The notes beneath the pieces were generated by a model. It made no database searches, was not told where the DNA came from, and worked only from the letters and a program-made list of their open reading frames with translations. 54,920 bases of DNA from Candidatus Bipolaricaulota bacterium (GTDB taxonomy: Bacteria; Bipolaricaulota; Bipolaricaulia; UBA7950; UBA9294). The stretch is from the NCBI GenBank assembly GCA_030606565.1, contig JAUWGE010000009.1, positions 1 through 54,920 of the forward strand, written 5' to 3'. The translations under genes and the position numbers were made by a program. This document shows positions 25,646 through 38,459 of this stretch, piece by piece. Position 1 is the stretch's first letter. Each line of letters begins with the position of its first letter.

Positions 25646-26578
25646 ATGGGGAAAATTGAGCTGACGGTAGCGGGTGAGGAGGACGGACTTCGCCTTGACC
25701 GTTACCTCACTGAGAAAACTAAGGGGATTTCTCGTAGTGAGGTTCAGCGGGCGATCCGTGCCGGATACGTCACAATCGGCGATGTAGCAGCTATCCAGCC
25801 GTCGCGTCGGCTTAAAGGGGGAGAGCGGGTCTTGTGGGAGGCACCGGTGCGTTCTCTTCTTACCCCAGTGCGGATCGATCTTGCGATTCTATATGAAGAC
25901 GAGGATATCGTGGTGGTGAATAAGCCAGTGGGGTTGATCGTCCATCCAGGTGCGGGAGTGAGCGATACCACACTTGTGGAAGGGCTACTCGTTGATCGCT
26001 CCCTTCCCCAGGGGGATGATCCGGTCCGGCCGGGGATCGTCCACCGACTGGATAAGGAGACAAGTGGGCTGATCGTTGTAGCCAAGAGCCCTTCTGCCCT
26101 TGACTCGCTCAAGGAGCAGTTCGCCACGCGGAGGGTAACCAAGTTTTACCTGACCCAAGTGGAAGGGAAAGTCGTGGAGGAGGAGGGGCGGATTGAAGCT
26201 CCGATCGGTCGGAGTCCTAGCTGTCCGAGCCGGATGGCGATCCATCCGCAGGGACGCTCTTCCCAGACTGAGTTCCGAGTCCTAGACAGAGAGAAAGATA
26301 CGAGCCTCCTCCTCGTGCATCCGCTTTCTGGACGTACCCATCAGATTCGCGTTCACCTACGCTACATTGGTCATCCGGTTGTCGGTGATCCGGTGTACGG
26401 TCGCACAAGAAAGCGGCTCCTGTTGCATGCTTGGCGGATCGAGTTCACCCATCCGGGAAACGGCGCGCGGGTTCGCTTCGAGGCGCCGGTCCCGCCAGAG
26501 TTTCCGAAGTATCCTTACCATGAGATTCCGTGGCCCGAATCGCAGTACGTAAGTAGTCAAGTGCAGCGAGATAACTAA
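25646..26578 (+). CDS. rluD: RluA/RluD family 23S rRNA pseudouridine synthase
   Basis: A 310-residue enzyme converting uridines of rRNA to pseudouridine. It has an N-terminal S4 RNA-binding domain (about 13-75, LRLDRYLTEKTKGISRSEVQ) and the catalytic domain with HRLDKETSGL, Asp136 being the nucleophile. Later family blocks are RVTKFYLTQVEG, HPLSGRTHQIRVHLRYIGHP and LHAWRIEFTHP. AAGGAGAGGG precedes the ATG. Its 3' end overlaps the convergent phosphatidyltransferase gene by 134 bases. Whether it is RluD or another RluA-family member cannot be decided from this sequence. Confidence 0.92.
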   Translation: MGKIELTVAGEEDGLRLDRYLTEKTKGISRSEVQRAIRAGYVTIGDVAAIQPSRRLKGGERVLWEAPVRSLLTPVRIDLAILYEDEDIVVVNKPVGLIVHPGAGVSDTTLVEGLLVDRSLPQGDDPVRPGIVHRLDKETSGLIVVAKSPSALDSLKEQFATRRVTKFYLTQVEGKVVEEEGRIEAPIGRSPSCPSRMAIHPQGRSSQTEFRVLDREKDTSLLLVHPLSGRTHQIRVHLRYIGHPVVGDPVYGRTRKRLLLHAWRIEFTHPGNGARVRFEAPVPPEFPKYPYHEIPWPESQYVSSQVQRDN

Positions 26579-27041
26579 CCCCAATTGCTGCGTAGAGGAA
26601 ACACACTCTGTACGGATGGATTGATAAGGGAAGAGGCAGCAACAGGAAGACCATGGCGGCGAAAGTGAGCGTCGCAGCGAGTTTTCCCGGCGCGCGTGCG
26701 CCCTGGACCATTCTCGCGCGCATACGAAGACAGAGCGCACCAATGCCTAATCCAAGCTGGGGAACAAGGAACAGAATCAGTGCGAGAAGCGGTATCTCGC
26801 CCAAAACGGCGAGGGAGATAAAAAGGGAGAGATAAAGCGCTTTGTCCACAGTCGGATCAAGCACTTTTCCCCAAGCGGTAACCTCCCCGCGCCATCGTGC
26901 CGCCATCCCATCGAGCACGTCCCCCAAACAGGCAAGTAGGAAGAGCACTAACACTATTTCCCGCTTGTCAAGAAAGAGGAGAATAAGGATTGGCGGGATC
27001 AACGCCGATCGGGCAAGGGTAATCTTGTTGGCGAGCGACAT
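26445..27041 (-). CDS. CDP-alcohol phosphatidyltransferase family protein
   Basis: A 198-residue integral membrane enzyme of phospholipid synthesis. The catalytic signature D-G-x2-A-R-x8-G-x3-D-x3-D is complete in DGMAARWRGEVTAWGKVLD with PTVDK following (about residues 45-67). Six hydrophobic helices are spread along the protein. It is a second member beside pgsA at 45.5 kb, so it may make a different lipid, for example cardiolipin or phosphatidylinositol-type. Substrate is unknown. The C-terminal 45 residues, which are charged and Pro-rich, are encoded by sequence that also encodes the end of the pseudouridine synthase on the other strand. Confidence 0.85.
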   Translation of the reverse strand: MSLANKITLARSALIPPILILLFLDKREIVLVLFLLACLGDVLDGMAARWRGEVTAWGKVLDPTVDKALYLSLFISLAVLGEIPLLALILFLVPQLGLGIGALCLRMRARMVQGARAPGKLAATLTFAAMVFLLLPLPLSIHPYRVCFLYAAIGVSYLAALDYLRTAIRATESHGKDTSETLAGPAPRSEPARRFPDG

Positions 27042-27086
27042 AGCCTTTTCATCTTATTGCCCTTGCACTGTTCATACAAGCTCTCC

Positions 27087-27116
27087 TTGAACGGTTTTCC
27101 TGCGAGCCGGTATAAT
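27087..27116 (+). promoter_or_regulatory. sigma70-type promoter for cpgS
   Basis: TTGAAC at 27087-27092 and TATAAT at 27111-27116 with an 18-base spacer. The start of cpgS is 35 bases downstream of the -10 box. Confidence 0.55.
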
Positions 27117-27150
27117 TCGCTGCACGCATTACCAACAGGGGAGCGATGAG

Positions 27151-28458
27151 ATGAAGAAAAGAGTGGCTATTATGGGCGCGGCCGGCCGGGATTTTCACAA
27201 TTTTAATGTCTACTTTCGGGATAACCCCGAATACGAAGTTGTAGTGTTCACCGCTACGCAGATTCCCGATATCGAAGGGCGGGTTTATCCCCCCGAACTG
27301 GCAGGGGATCTTTACTCACAGGGGATTCCGATCGAGCCGGAGGACGACTTGAAACGTCTGATTGTGGAGCGAAAGATCGATATGGTTGTGTTTGCCTACA
27401 GCGACGTCTCCAATCAGCACGTGATGGAGCGCTCGGCGATGGTTAACGCAGCCGGTGCCGACTTCCTGTTGATGGGAACGGCTTCCACAATGATCGAACC
27501 ACAAAAGCCTCTTATCTCAATCACTGCTACCCGGACGGGCTCAGGGAAGAGCCAGACGACGAGGCGGGTATGCAACATCCTCAAGGAGCGGGGGAGGAAA
27601 TTAGCGGTGATCCGCCATCCGATGCCATACGGAGATTTGGTGAAACAGGTGTGGCAGCGGTTTGAGACCTATGCCGACTTGGACCGTTACGAGTGCACGA
27701 TCGAGGAGCGGGAAGAATATGAACCGCACATCGACAACGGGACGATCGTATATGCGGGGGTGGATTACGAGAAGATCCTGCGCAAGGCAGAGGAGGAGGC
27801 AGACGTCGTCATCTGGGATGGCGGAAACAACGACTTTCCCTTCTACCGATCGGATCTCTCCATCGTCGTAGCTGACCCTCATCGGGCTGGACATGAGCTG
27901 TTGTACTATCCGAGCGGGGTCAACCTTCGCACGGCTGATGTTGTAGTGATCAACAAAGTTGATACCGCAGCACTGGAGGACATTCACTTTGTACGAGAGA
28001 ACGTAATGGCCGCCAATCCCGAAGCAAAGATCATCGAAGCGGCCTCGCCGATTCAGGTGGATAATCCCGCGGTAATCTGCGACAAGCGAGTGCTGGTAAT
28101 TGAGGACGGACCGACTCTTACCCACGGTGGGATGCAGTACGGGGCAGGAACGATCGCGGCACAGCGGTTCCGAGCACGGGAGATCATCGATCCGCGGCCA
28201 TACACGGTGGATTCCATCTCCGAGATCTACCACAAGTACCCCAAAATCGGGCGGCTCCTGCCAGCGATGGGGTACAAAGACGAACAAGTTCGCGATCTCC
28301 AGGAGACAGTAAACCGGGTGGATTGTGAGGGAATCGTGATCGGGACGCCGATTGACCTCACGCGGCTGCTCTCGTTCAACGTACCGGTAACGCGGGTTCG
28401 CTACGAGCTGCAAGAGATTGGCTCCCCCACTCTCTCTGAGCTGCTGGAAGATTTCTAA
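27151..28458 (+). CDS. cpgS: Cyclic 2,3-diphosphoglycerate synthetase family P-loop protein
   Basis: A 435-residue protein of the CpgS family, which in methanogens cyclises 2,3-diphosphoglycerate using ATP to make the solute cDPG. It starts KKRVAIMGAAGRDFHNFN, a Rossmann-type nucleotide site. A central P-loop TRTGSGKSQTT (G130-S134) follows, then IWDGGNNDFPFY and VVINKVDTA, a G4-like NKxD motif. Bacterial members are common in thermophiles and anaerobes and not all are proven cDPG makers; some are described only as GTPases. Own promoter upstream; no neighbour suggests 2,3-diphosphoglycerate supply. Confidence 0.85.
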   Translation: MKKRVAIMGAAGRDFHNFNVYFRDNPEYEVVVFTATQIPDIEGRVYPPELAGDLYSQGIPIEPEDDLKRLIVERKIDMVVFAYSDVSNQHVMERSAMVNAAGADFLLMGTASTMIEPQKPLISITATRTGSGKSQTTRRVCNILKERGRKLAVIRHPMPYGDLVKQVWQRFETYADLDRYECTIEEREEYEPHIDNGTIVYAGVDYEKILRKAEEEADVVIWDGGNNDFPFYRSDLSIVVADPHRAGHELLYYPSGVNLRTADVVVINKVDTAALEDIHFVRENVMAANPEAKIIEAASPIQVDNPAVICDKRVLVIEDGPTLTHGGMQYGAGTIAAQRFRAREIIDPRPYTVDSISEIYHKYPKIGRLLPAMGYKDEQVRDLQETVNRVDCEGIVIGTPIDLTRLLSFNVPVTRVRYELQEIGSPTLSELLEDF

Positions 28459-28990
28459 AGTTAGGCATATCAGGAAGCCAATACATAAGTGGAAACGTCT
28501 TGGCTGAGATTCTTTATGAGGAGCCGAGTGTGCCTGTTTTAGTGGGTGCGCAGCGCAAACAAGCCACTGAACAGAAGGCCAAGAACAAAGCCTGCAAGTA
28601 GACCAAACAGAACATCGTTGAAAAGCGCGCCAACGACTGTCCCAACGATAAGTCCCAATGGACCAAGTATAAGGACGTGCCTAGCGCGTGAATGAACAAG
28701 CTTGGAAAACATCGTCATCCTTTAAGCACCATTAAGAACATCTCAACATTGGGAAACATAGTGAGTCCTTCTGTTTCTTCATAACTTGTCGCTTCACTCT
28801 CTTCGTATCCTTACTTTAAGAATTCATCGTGCACAGCATCCGAAGTGTTTCGATCAGCAAAGACGTCATGGCTGGCCTTTTGCCTGTTCTCGGTCGTTTT
28901 CTCCTTTGGTTATCGTACCTTGCGAGCCACACCCTGATAGACTTTAGATTATGTTGGGAAATGAAGCAAGGGGGCGATTCGTGAAGGTCG
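28459..28990. other. Gap between cpgS and the por promoter
   Basis: Apart from the small minus-strand frame at 28539-28712 I see no gene here. The base composition is AT-richer than the flanking genes. A weak stem near 28475-28505 (AGCCAA with TTGGCT) could end the cpgS transcript but lacks a T run. Confidence 0.4.
28539..28712 (-). CDS. Small two-helix membrane protein
   Basis: A 57-residue frame beginning MFSKLVHSRARHV with AAAGGA six bases before the ATG at 28712; an ATG two codons upstream is also in frame. After a short basic N-terminus come two hydrophobic, glycine-rich segments (LILGPLGLIVGTVVGALF, then VLFGLLAGFVLGLLFSGLFA) separated by an Asn-Asp turn. This resembles a helical hairpin with glycine-zipper spacing. 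Codon use is plausible. No family recognised. It is alone on this strand between cpgS and por. Confidence 0.5.
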   Translation of the reverse strand: MFSKLVHSRARHVLILGPLGLIVGTVVGALFNDVLFGLLAGFVLGLLFSGLFALRTH

Positions 28991-29019
28991 TTGTGGAAGG
29001 GATGGAAGCGCTGTACAAT
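28991..29019 (+). promoter_or_regulatory. sigma70-type promoter for PFOR
   Basis: TTGTGG at 28991-28996 and TACAAT at 29014-29019 with a 17-base spacer, 50 bases before the por ATG, which itself has AGGAGGG upstream. Confidence 0.5.
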
Positions 29020-29032
29020 TATTTAGCGGTAA

Positions 29033-32637
<3,605 letters not shown>

Positions 32638-32830
32638 TAAGGAGAAGGCCCGGTGTTCTCCGAGCTAGTGGTCGGAACCCCATCTCATCCTGAGGTAGGG
32701 TTCTTCTTCGCGCAGTCCCTTCCCCGGGATGATGGGTCGCCCCTTCTAGTAGCAGATTTTGCTCCTGCTGAAGCACTACGATATTGTATAGGGTTATGTG
32801 GTAGCCTCGCCTCATTCGCTTGGAGGTACG

Positions 32831-33844
32831 ATGATTCAAGTCGGTGAATACATTGAAGATCCATCTCGCCTCCCCTATGTGGCAGAGCATATTGAGCTCC
32901 AGGGCAGGGCGATTCACGTTATCCCATACTTCTCATCGAAGAATGGGGAGTGGTTCGGTTTCGTTCAGCCTCAAGGCAAACCGCTCCAGCGAATCGCTTT
33001 GGTTGACGTTGTAAGCGGAGCATATTTAGCATCAGCCCCCATCCAACGCGACACTGATCTCTACCTCCCGCTCGAGGATCTGGTGTTCCAGCGGATGTCG
33101 TTTCCAGGCGTAGCTCGTCCTTTGATGGGCCTTGAAGATGTAGTTGAGAACTTCGCTTCACTACTCGAGCTGTATGAACTCGTCTCACAGCTCTGCCATA
33201 AGGAACATCCCGGGGCATGGCAGATGGCCCAGTTATTGGTGAATCAGCTCTTCGTCGTCTCTAGATCGCTCTTCGACGTGCTGCAAGGGCTCTGTAGGCA
33301 GGTGTGCTCAGTTGTGAAGCGACTCGACGATCGGTCCAAGAGACTCATGCAAGACCTCCCCGCTAGCTTCGCCGATGCTGCGCTTTGCGGCGAGGAACCG
33401 AAGACGCCGAGACCTGTGGATGAGATCTCCAGCAGATACGACATGCCAAAGCCTATTGCAGAGTTCTACAACTCCCAGGCCTCGTTTCTCTCAAGCATAC
33501 GAAAGGTCAGGGATGGAGTCATCCATCGGGGACACAACGCTGGGTTTGTCCTCAGTCTCGATGAGGGCCTTGCTGTCCCGACACGTGAGGTTCCTTGGAA
33601 GGACCTGGAGATCTGGGACGAGTCTTCTGTGACAATAAACGGACTAGGCTCATTGAGGAGACTGTTTGCGTATGTGGTTTCCCAGTCAGTGACGGCAACA
33701 ACAAGGTTTGCCGAAGCCTTCGTGTCGTGCATCGCGCTTCCTGAACCAATGAGTCCCCGAAATCATGTCTTCCTCCGTGGCCTCCTGAACCACCATCTGA
33801 TCAAGATCGAAGACAAGCTGAAGGCCCCATGGGAGAGGAGCTGA
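32831..33844 (+). CDS. Uncharacterised protein with a HEPN-like C-terminal motif
   Basis: A 337-residue soluble protein, start MIQVGEYIEDPSRLPYV chosen because GGAGGT precedes the ATG at 32831. The first 100 residues look beta-rich. From about 110 the protein is helical, with a region containing SIRKVRDGVIHRGHN near residue 230 that carries an R-x4-H arrangement like HEPN ribonucleases. I could not assign a family; the HEPN idea is inference. It stands alone after por, and its downstream side is full of transposon-derived repeats, so it may be accessory. Confidence 0.65.
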   Translation: MIQVGEYIEDPSRLPYVAEHIELQGRAIHVIPYFSSKNGEWFGFVQPQGKPLQRIALVDVVSGAYLASAPIQRDTDLYLPLEDLVFQRMSFPGVARPLMGLEDVVENFASLLELYELVSQLCHKEHPGAWQMAQLLVNQLFVVSRSLFDVLQGLCRQVCSVVKRLDDRSKRLMQDLPASFADAALCGEEPKTPRPVDEISSRYDMPKPIAEFYNSQASFLSSIRKVRDGVIHRGHNAGFVLSLDEGLAVPTREVPWKDLEIWDESSVTINGLGSLRRLFAYVVSQSVTATTRFAEAFVSCIALPEPMSPRNHVFLRGLLNHHLIKIEDKLKAPWERS

Positions 33845-33847
33845 GCT

Positions 33848-33868
33848 GGGATTCCGGGGACACATCTC
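33848..33868 (+). repeat. RAYT-associated end-like repeat, copy 1
   Basis: The sequence GGGATTCCGGGGACACATCT resembles GGAATCGGGGAACACATACC at 35616, and the element core GGGGACACATA is often seen beside REP-associated tyrosine transposase genes. It lies four bases after the preceding gene. Confidence 0.4.
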
Positions 33869-34226
33869 TGAAAGCGCGCGCCGTGTCAAGTCCTCATGCC
33901 TGGATGCACCTCCCAAGTCGCCATCTCGTCATCCTCCCTTCGAACCCGGTCTGTCGGAAGTATCTCTTCGCTGTCTGACCAGCATAAGGTTGTCCTGGAG
34001 ACGTGTCGCAACCAATACCACGACCTCAACGGGTCACGTGCCCGCCGCGCTCACGCCTCCTTGCTTAACAAAACCGGTTCCTCGCTATTTGGTGTGGGTA
34101 ATCGGCCGCTGGGCATCGGAGCTAGCCTGCTCTCGTGACTTCTCTCTCTGAGGAAGGCAGGAAAGCAGGAAAAATCACAGTTTCTTGTGCGACAATCGCC
34201 AATCCCCCATTTTCGTGAAAAGCCCC

Positions 34227-34437
34227 GTTCTCTCGCCAAGACGCTAAGATCGCCAAGGGTCATTTGTTCTTATCGTTCTAAGATGTGTTCTTCCTGCATT
34301 CCTGGTCTCCTCAACGTTAGGCAGTTGCTGTTGGTCAGAGCCACGTTCAACTTCAAGACAGGAGACCAAGAAAGACACTGGTTTTCTGTGTCTTGCATTT
34401 TCTCCGTCTTGCGCGTTCTTAGCGCCTTTGCGAGAAC
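34227..34437. repeat. MITE-like element with long inverted termini
   Basis: The left end GTTCTCTCGCCAAGACGCTA continues to AGATCGCCAAG (34228-34257). The right end, read on the minus strand (34437-34408), is GTTCTCGCAAAGGCGCTAAG followed by AACGCGCAAG. They match over about 30 bases with a few differences and enclose about 150 bases with no coding potential. This is the form of a non-autonomous miniature element. Confidence 0.5.
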
Positions 34438-34510
34438 CTTGTCGTTTCAGCCTTTCTCTTAAGTTACTCCCGCGAAACAGTGAGGAGCCAAAGATTCTGG
34501 TCGAAGAGCC

Positions 34511-34602
34511 GGAAATTCCGGGGACGCAATACTCATTCCGCTTGCGACAAGAGCGGAATCACGAGTATGCCCTCCGATTCCTGTCGTATGTGCCCCGATT
34601 CC
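34511..34602. repeat. REP-like palindrome with two inverted end-like repeats
   Basis: AATTCCGGGGACGCAATACT starts at 34514. ATACTC+ATTCCGCT (34529-34542) pairs with AGCGGAAT (34552-34559) and GAGTAT (34563-34568) across a 3-base bulge, a 14-base stem. The minus strand of 34585-34602 reads GGAATCGGGGCACATACG, a further copy of the end-like motif. Together this looks like an imperfect REP unit left by a RAYT element. Confidence 0.5.
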
Positions 34603-34621
34603 CCAATGGCGATAGCAGCGA

Positions 34622-35476
34622 CTACGTAGCCTGAGCGCTCTTGATGATGAAGCCGCCGGACTTCTCGTCTCGCTCCAGACGGAGGATGCCGTTCGCACCG
34701 GCCTCCTCGAGCAGCTGTCCGAACGAGCGGAAGCCGTAGTAGGATCCGCTGAAGCCCGGCTTCCGCTGTTTCAGGGTCTGCTTGATCATCGACCCCCAGA
34801 TGTTCTCGCCCTCACCTCGCTCTTCCACCAACGCCTCGTAGGTCTCGACGACCAGGTCCCACGCCTCCTGCTTCTTGTCGTCGACCGGAGGTACCGCAGT
34901 CTTGCTGCCCTTCTTCTCGGTCGGCTTCTTGGCCGGTGCTTTGCGCGTCTTCTTTTCCGGCTTCTTGCGTCGCACGAGGTCGTCGTAGAATAGAAACTCG
35001 TCGCAGTTGGCGATCAGGAGATCCGACGTCGAGTTCTTGACTCCGACGCCGATGACGGTCTTGTTGTTCTCGCGCAGCTTGCTGACGAGCGGGGAGAAAT
35101 CGGAATCGCCACTGATGATCACGAAAGTATCGACGTGCTCCTTCGTGTAGCAGAGATCGAGTGCGTCAACGACCATCCGGATGTCCGCCGAGTTCTTGCC
35201 CGACTGCCGAACGTGAGGGATCTCGATCAACTCGAACGACGCCTCGTGCATCGGCGTCTTGAACTCTTTGTAGCGCGCCCAATCGCAATAGGCCTTCTTG
35301 ACGACGATGTTGCCCTTGAGCAGGAGCCGTTCTAGCACCTTGTCGATGTCGAACTTCGGGAACTCCGCCTCACGGACGCCGAGCGCGATGTTCTCGAAAT
35401 CGCAAAAGAGCGCCATGCTGACGGTCTCCGCCATGTGTGGCGCCGTTGCAGATCCATCAGTTCGCTTCTGTAGCAT
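34622..35476 (-). CDS. NYN domain nuclease-like protein with C-terminal OST-HTH/LOTUS domain
   Basis: A 284-residue LabA/DUF88-type protein. The NYN (PIN-like) domain spans about residues 16-170. ALFCDFENIALG carries the first acidic residue, then SADIRMVVDALDL and IISGDSDFSPLVSKLREN, the metal-binding acidic cluster of RNA-cleaving NYN proteins. A Lys-rich linker (KKPEKKTRKAPAKKP) leads to an OST-HTH domain (about 205-280, FSGSYYGFRSFGQLLEEAG) that binds RNA in homologues. The start at 35476 has GAGGGGG upstream; an ATG 14 codons later has none. It is flanked on both sides by RAYT-type repeats. Target RNA unknown. Confidence 0.85.
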   Translation of the reverse strand: MLQKRTDGSATAPHMAETVSMALFCDFENIALGVREAEFPKFDIDKVLERLLLKGNIVVKKAYCDWARYKEFKTPMHEASFELIEIPHVRQSGKNSADIRMVVDALDLCYTKEHVDTFVIISGDSDFSPLVSKLRENNKTVIGVGVKNSTSDLLIANCDEFLFYDDLVRRKKPEKKTRKAPAKKPTEKKGSKTAVPPVDDKKQEAWDLVVETYEALVEERGEGENIWGSMIKQTLKQRKPGFSGSYYGFRSFGQLLEEAGANGILRLERDEKSGGFIIKSAQAT

Positions 35477-35615
35477 ACCTCGCCCCCTCGATTCGCCACG
35501 CATCCAGCCTACCACCGTAGCAGTGTGGAGCAGGCGGCGCAAGTGCCCGGGAACTCGTCACAGTCGGAGAGAGCTCTCCGCCCTTGGAGCGTTCTCCTCA
35601 AGCTGCTCGATCCGA

Positions 35616-35641
35616 GGAATCGGGGAACACATACCCCATTT
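35616..35641 (+). repeat. RAYT-associated end-like repeat, copy ahead of the transposase remnant
   Basis: GGAATCGGGGAACACATACC followed by CCATTT, 72 bases before the transposase remnant start. Its core matches 33848-33868 and the minus strand of 34585-34602. Confidence 0.5.
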
Positions 35642-35712
35642 GCCAGCAAAACGCGCTCCAGACACACACTTCATGATCCCTCTTGTCAGATCATCTATGC
35701 TAGACTACTTGT

Positions 35713-35811
35713 ATGGCCAGGATTGCCCAAATCGTGGTCTCGGGACTCATACTTCACGTCACCCAGCGCGGCGTGAGGAGTTGGAAGTTGAAGGGCCCGA
35801 CTTGGAGTTAG
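35713..35811 (+). pseudogene. N-terminal remnant of a REP-associated tyrosine transposase (RAYT, IS200-like)
   Basis: A 32-codon frame reads MARIAQIVVSGLILHVTQRG and then VRSWKLKGPTWS before TAG. The first 20 residues match the hallmark start of RAYT/Y1-transposases (MAR-x-AR-x-V-x-P-G-x-x-HHVTQRG). The HUH motif and catalytic tyrosine are missing, so the gene was cut short just after HVTQRG, at a palindrome (35794-35818). It would have encoded a single-strand DNA transposase acting on REP-type palindromes such as those at 34511-34602. Confidence 0.7.
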
Positions 35812-35818
35812 TCGGGCC
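35794..35818 (-). terminator. Palindrome downstream of the Crp/Fnr gene
   Basis: GGCCCGACT (35794-35802) and AGTCGGGCC (35810-35818) form a perfect 9-base stem with a 7-base loop, 30 bases beyond the Crp/Fnr stop. There is no clear T run. It could terminate that gene or be part of the transposon debris. Confidence 0.45.
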
Positions 35819-35847
35819 TACACTTCTTTCAAGAAGGGGAGCGGTAA

Positions 35848-36513
35848 TCAGTTCTGCTGCGCGTGACACTTCTCGCGTAGCCCTTCCTCATTCTTGATCA
35901 CGATGCGGTAGCGGCTCTTGTCGAGGATCCCCTCACGCGCGAAGCGATTGAGAGCGAGGGTGGTGTTCTCACGCGCTGAACCGATCATGTCAGCTAGCTC
36001 TTTATGGGTGATTTGGAAACCGATCAGGATCCCTTCCTCCGTTTTCACTCCGTAATCGTTAGAGAGCTTGAGGAGCTGGCGGGAGAGTCGGCCTTGGATG
36101 TCCCGGAACGCGAGGTCCTCCAGGGTCTCCTCGAATTCATTCATGCGGTTAGCAAAGTGCTTGAGCATCAACTGAAGATACGGCGGAACGGCATTGATCG
36201 CGTTGGCAAACACCTGCCGGTCAATGCAGCGGACCACCGCTTCCTCGATCGCGGTCGCCAGATGGCGACGGCGCTTTTCCCCGACAAGGCACATTTCCCC
36301 GAAGATCTCGCCAGGGTCGAGAATGGTAAGGGTTAACTTCTTTCCGCTCTCGTCTAGGTAGGCAAGCTTCACCCTGCCTTCCTCCACCACATAGACAGAG
36401 TTGCTAGGGTTACCCGGCTGGTAGATCATCTCCCCACGCTCGACGCGGATTAACTCACCCATCCGGCTCAATAGCTGCTCGAAGCTTGTCTTTTCCTCGA
36501 CGGTTTGTGTCAT
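35848..36513 (-). CDS. Crp/Fnr family transcriptional regulator
   Basis: A 221-residue regulator. The N-terminal cyclic-nucleotide-binding-type beta barrel (about 12-125) has YVVEEGRVKLAYLDESGKKL and DPGEIFGEMCLVGEKRR. It is followed by the dimer helix and a winged HTH (about 150-210) whose recognition segment is ITHKELADMIGSARENTTLAL. There is no FNR-type N-terminal cysteine cluster, so it is not an oxygen sensor of that kind; the ligand is unknown. AGGGGG precedes the ATG. It lies on the same strand downstream of the 16S rRNA, with 190 bases between. Confidence 0.92.
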   Translation of the reverse strand: MTQTVEEKTSFEQLLSRMGELIRVERGEMIYQPGNPSNSVYVVEEGRVKLAYLDESGKKLTLTILDPGEIFGEMCLVGEKRRRHLATAIEEAVVRCIDRQVFANAINAVPPYLQLMLKHFANRMNEFEETLEDLAFRDIQGRLSRQLLKLSNDYGVKTEEGILIGFQITHKELADMIGSARENTTLALNRFAREGILDKSRYRIVIKNEEGLREKCHAQQN

Positions 36514-36656
36514 TTGTCCCCCTTCTTTTGCCGACTAAGGGTATGCGGCCCCCGAGCTAAAAAGGAGGAAAGGTAGGACTTATCAGGGGTGAGTTTCCGG
36601 TTAGAAAAGGTAACCTGTGTCACCTTTCGCAGGGAACGAATGAAGGAGGTAAAAAG

Positions 36657-36677
36657 GGATAGCGTGGTCGCTGTCAC
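36657..36677 (-). ncRNA. 3' strand of the 16S precursor processing stem
   Basis: GGATAGCGTGG at 36657-36667 is the exact complement of CCACGCTATCC at 38339-38349, and CTGTCAC at 36671-36677 of GTGACAG at 38304-38310. The nested stems enclose the whole 16S gene, as RNase III processing stems do. Confidence 0.7.
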
Positions 36678-36702
36678 CGCTGCTGGTCCAGGTTACTCCC
36701 TA

Positions 36703-38270
<1,568 letters not shown>

Positions 38271-38303
38271 AGGTTTTGATCCGTTTCTTTAGTTTCTATC
38301 TTT

Positions 38304-38349
38304 GTGACAGGGGTATTTCTCTAATAGAGAATACATTACCACGCTATCC
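38304..38349 (-). ncRNA. 5' strand of the 16S precursor processing stem
   Basis: Partner of 36657-36677. Between its two pairing blocks lies an extra hairpin (GTATTTCTCT with AGAGAATAC, about 38312-38333) that would protrude from the stem. Confidence 0.7.
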
Positions 38350-38381
38350 ACTTTTCAAGGACCAGCTAGTTACAAGACTAA

Positions 38382-38410
38382 AGTATACTACCTTCGAAAA
38401 GGGTTGTCAA
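38382..38410 (-). promoter_or_regulatory. Strong sigma70-type promoter for 16S rRNA
   Basis: On the minus strand a perfect TTGACA (38410-38405), exactly 17 bases, and TATACT (38387-38382). This is the best promoter in the window, as expected for rRNA. Transcription would start about 25 bases before the processing stem. Confidence 0.85.
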
Positions 38411-38459
38411 GTTGAACTAAGAGAGGGAGAGGCTCCACTTTACATCGTAGTCTAGTCCT

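Larger units (their letters stand above)
33845..34621. other. Gene-free stretch with transposon-derived repeats
   Basis: About 780 bases without a supportable gene. It holds an IS/RAYT-end-like sequence at 33848-33868, a 210-base element with terminal inverted repeats (34227-34437) and a REP-like palindrome with two more end-like sequences (34511-34602). Short frames in it show no recognisable protein. Confidence 0.6.

Noticed and set aside
34311-34330. GTTAGGC at 34317 as an attC core
   Set aside because: No left core or inner boxes, and it lies within the MITE-like element.
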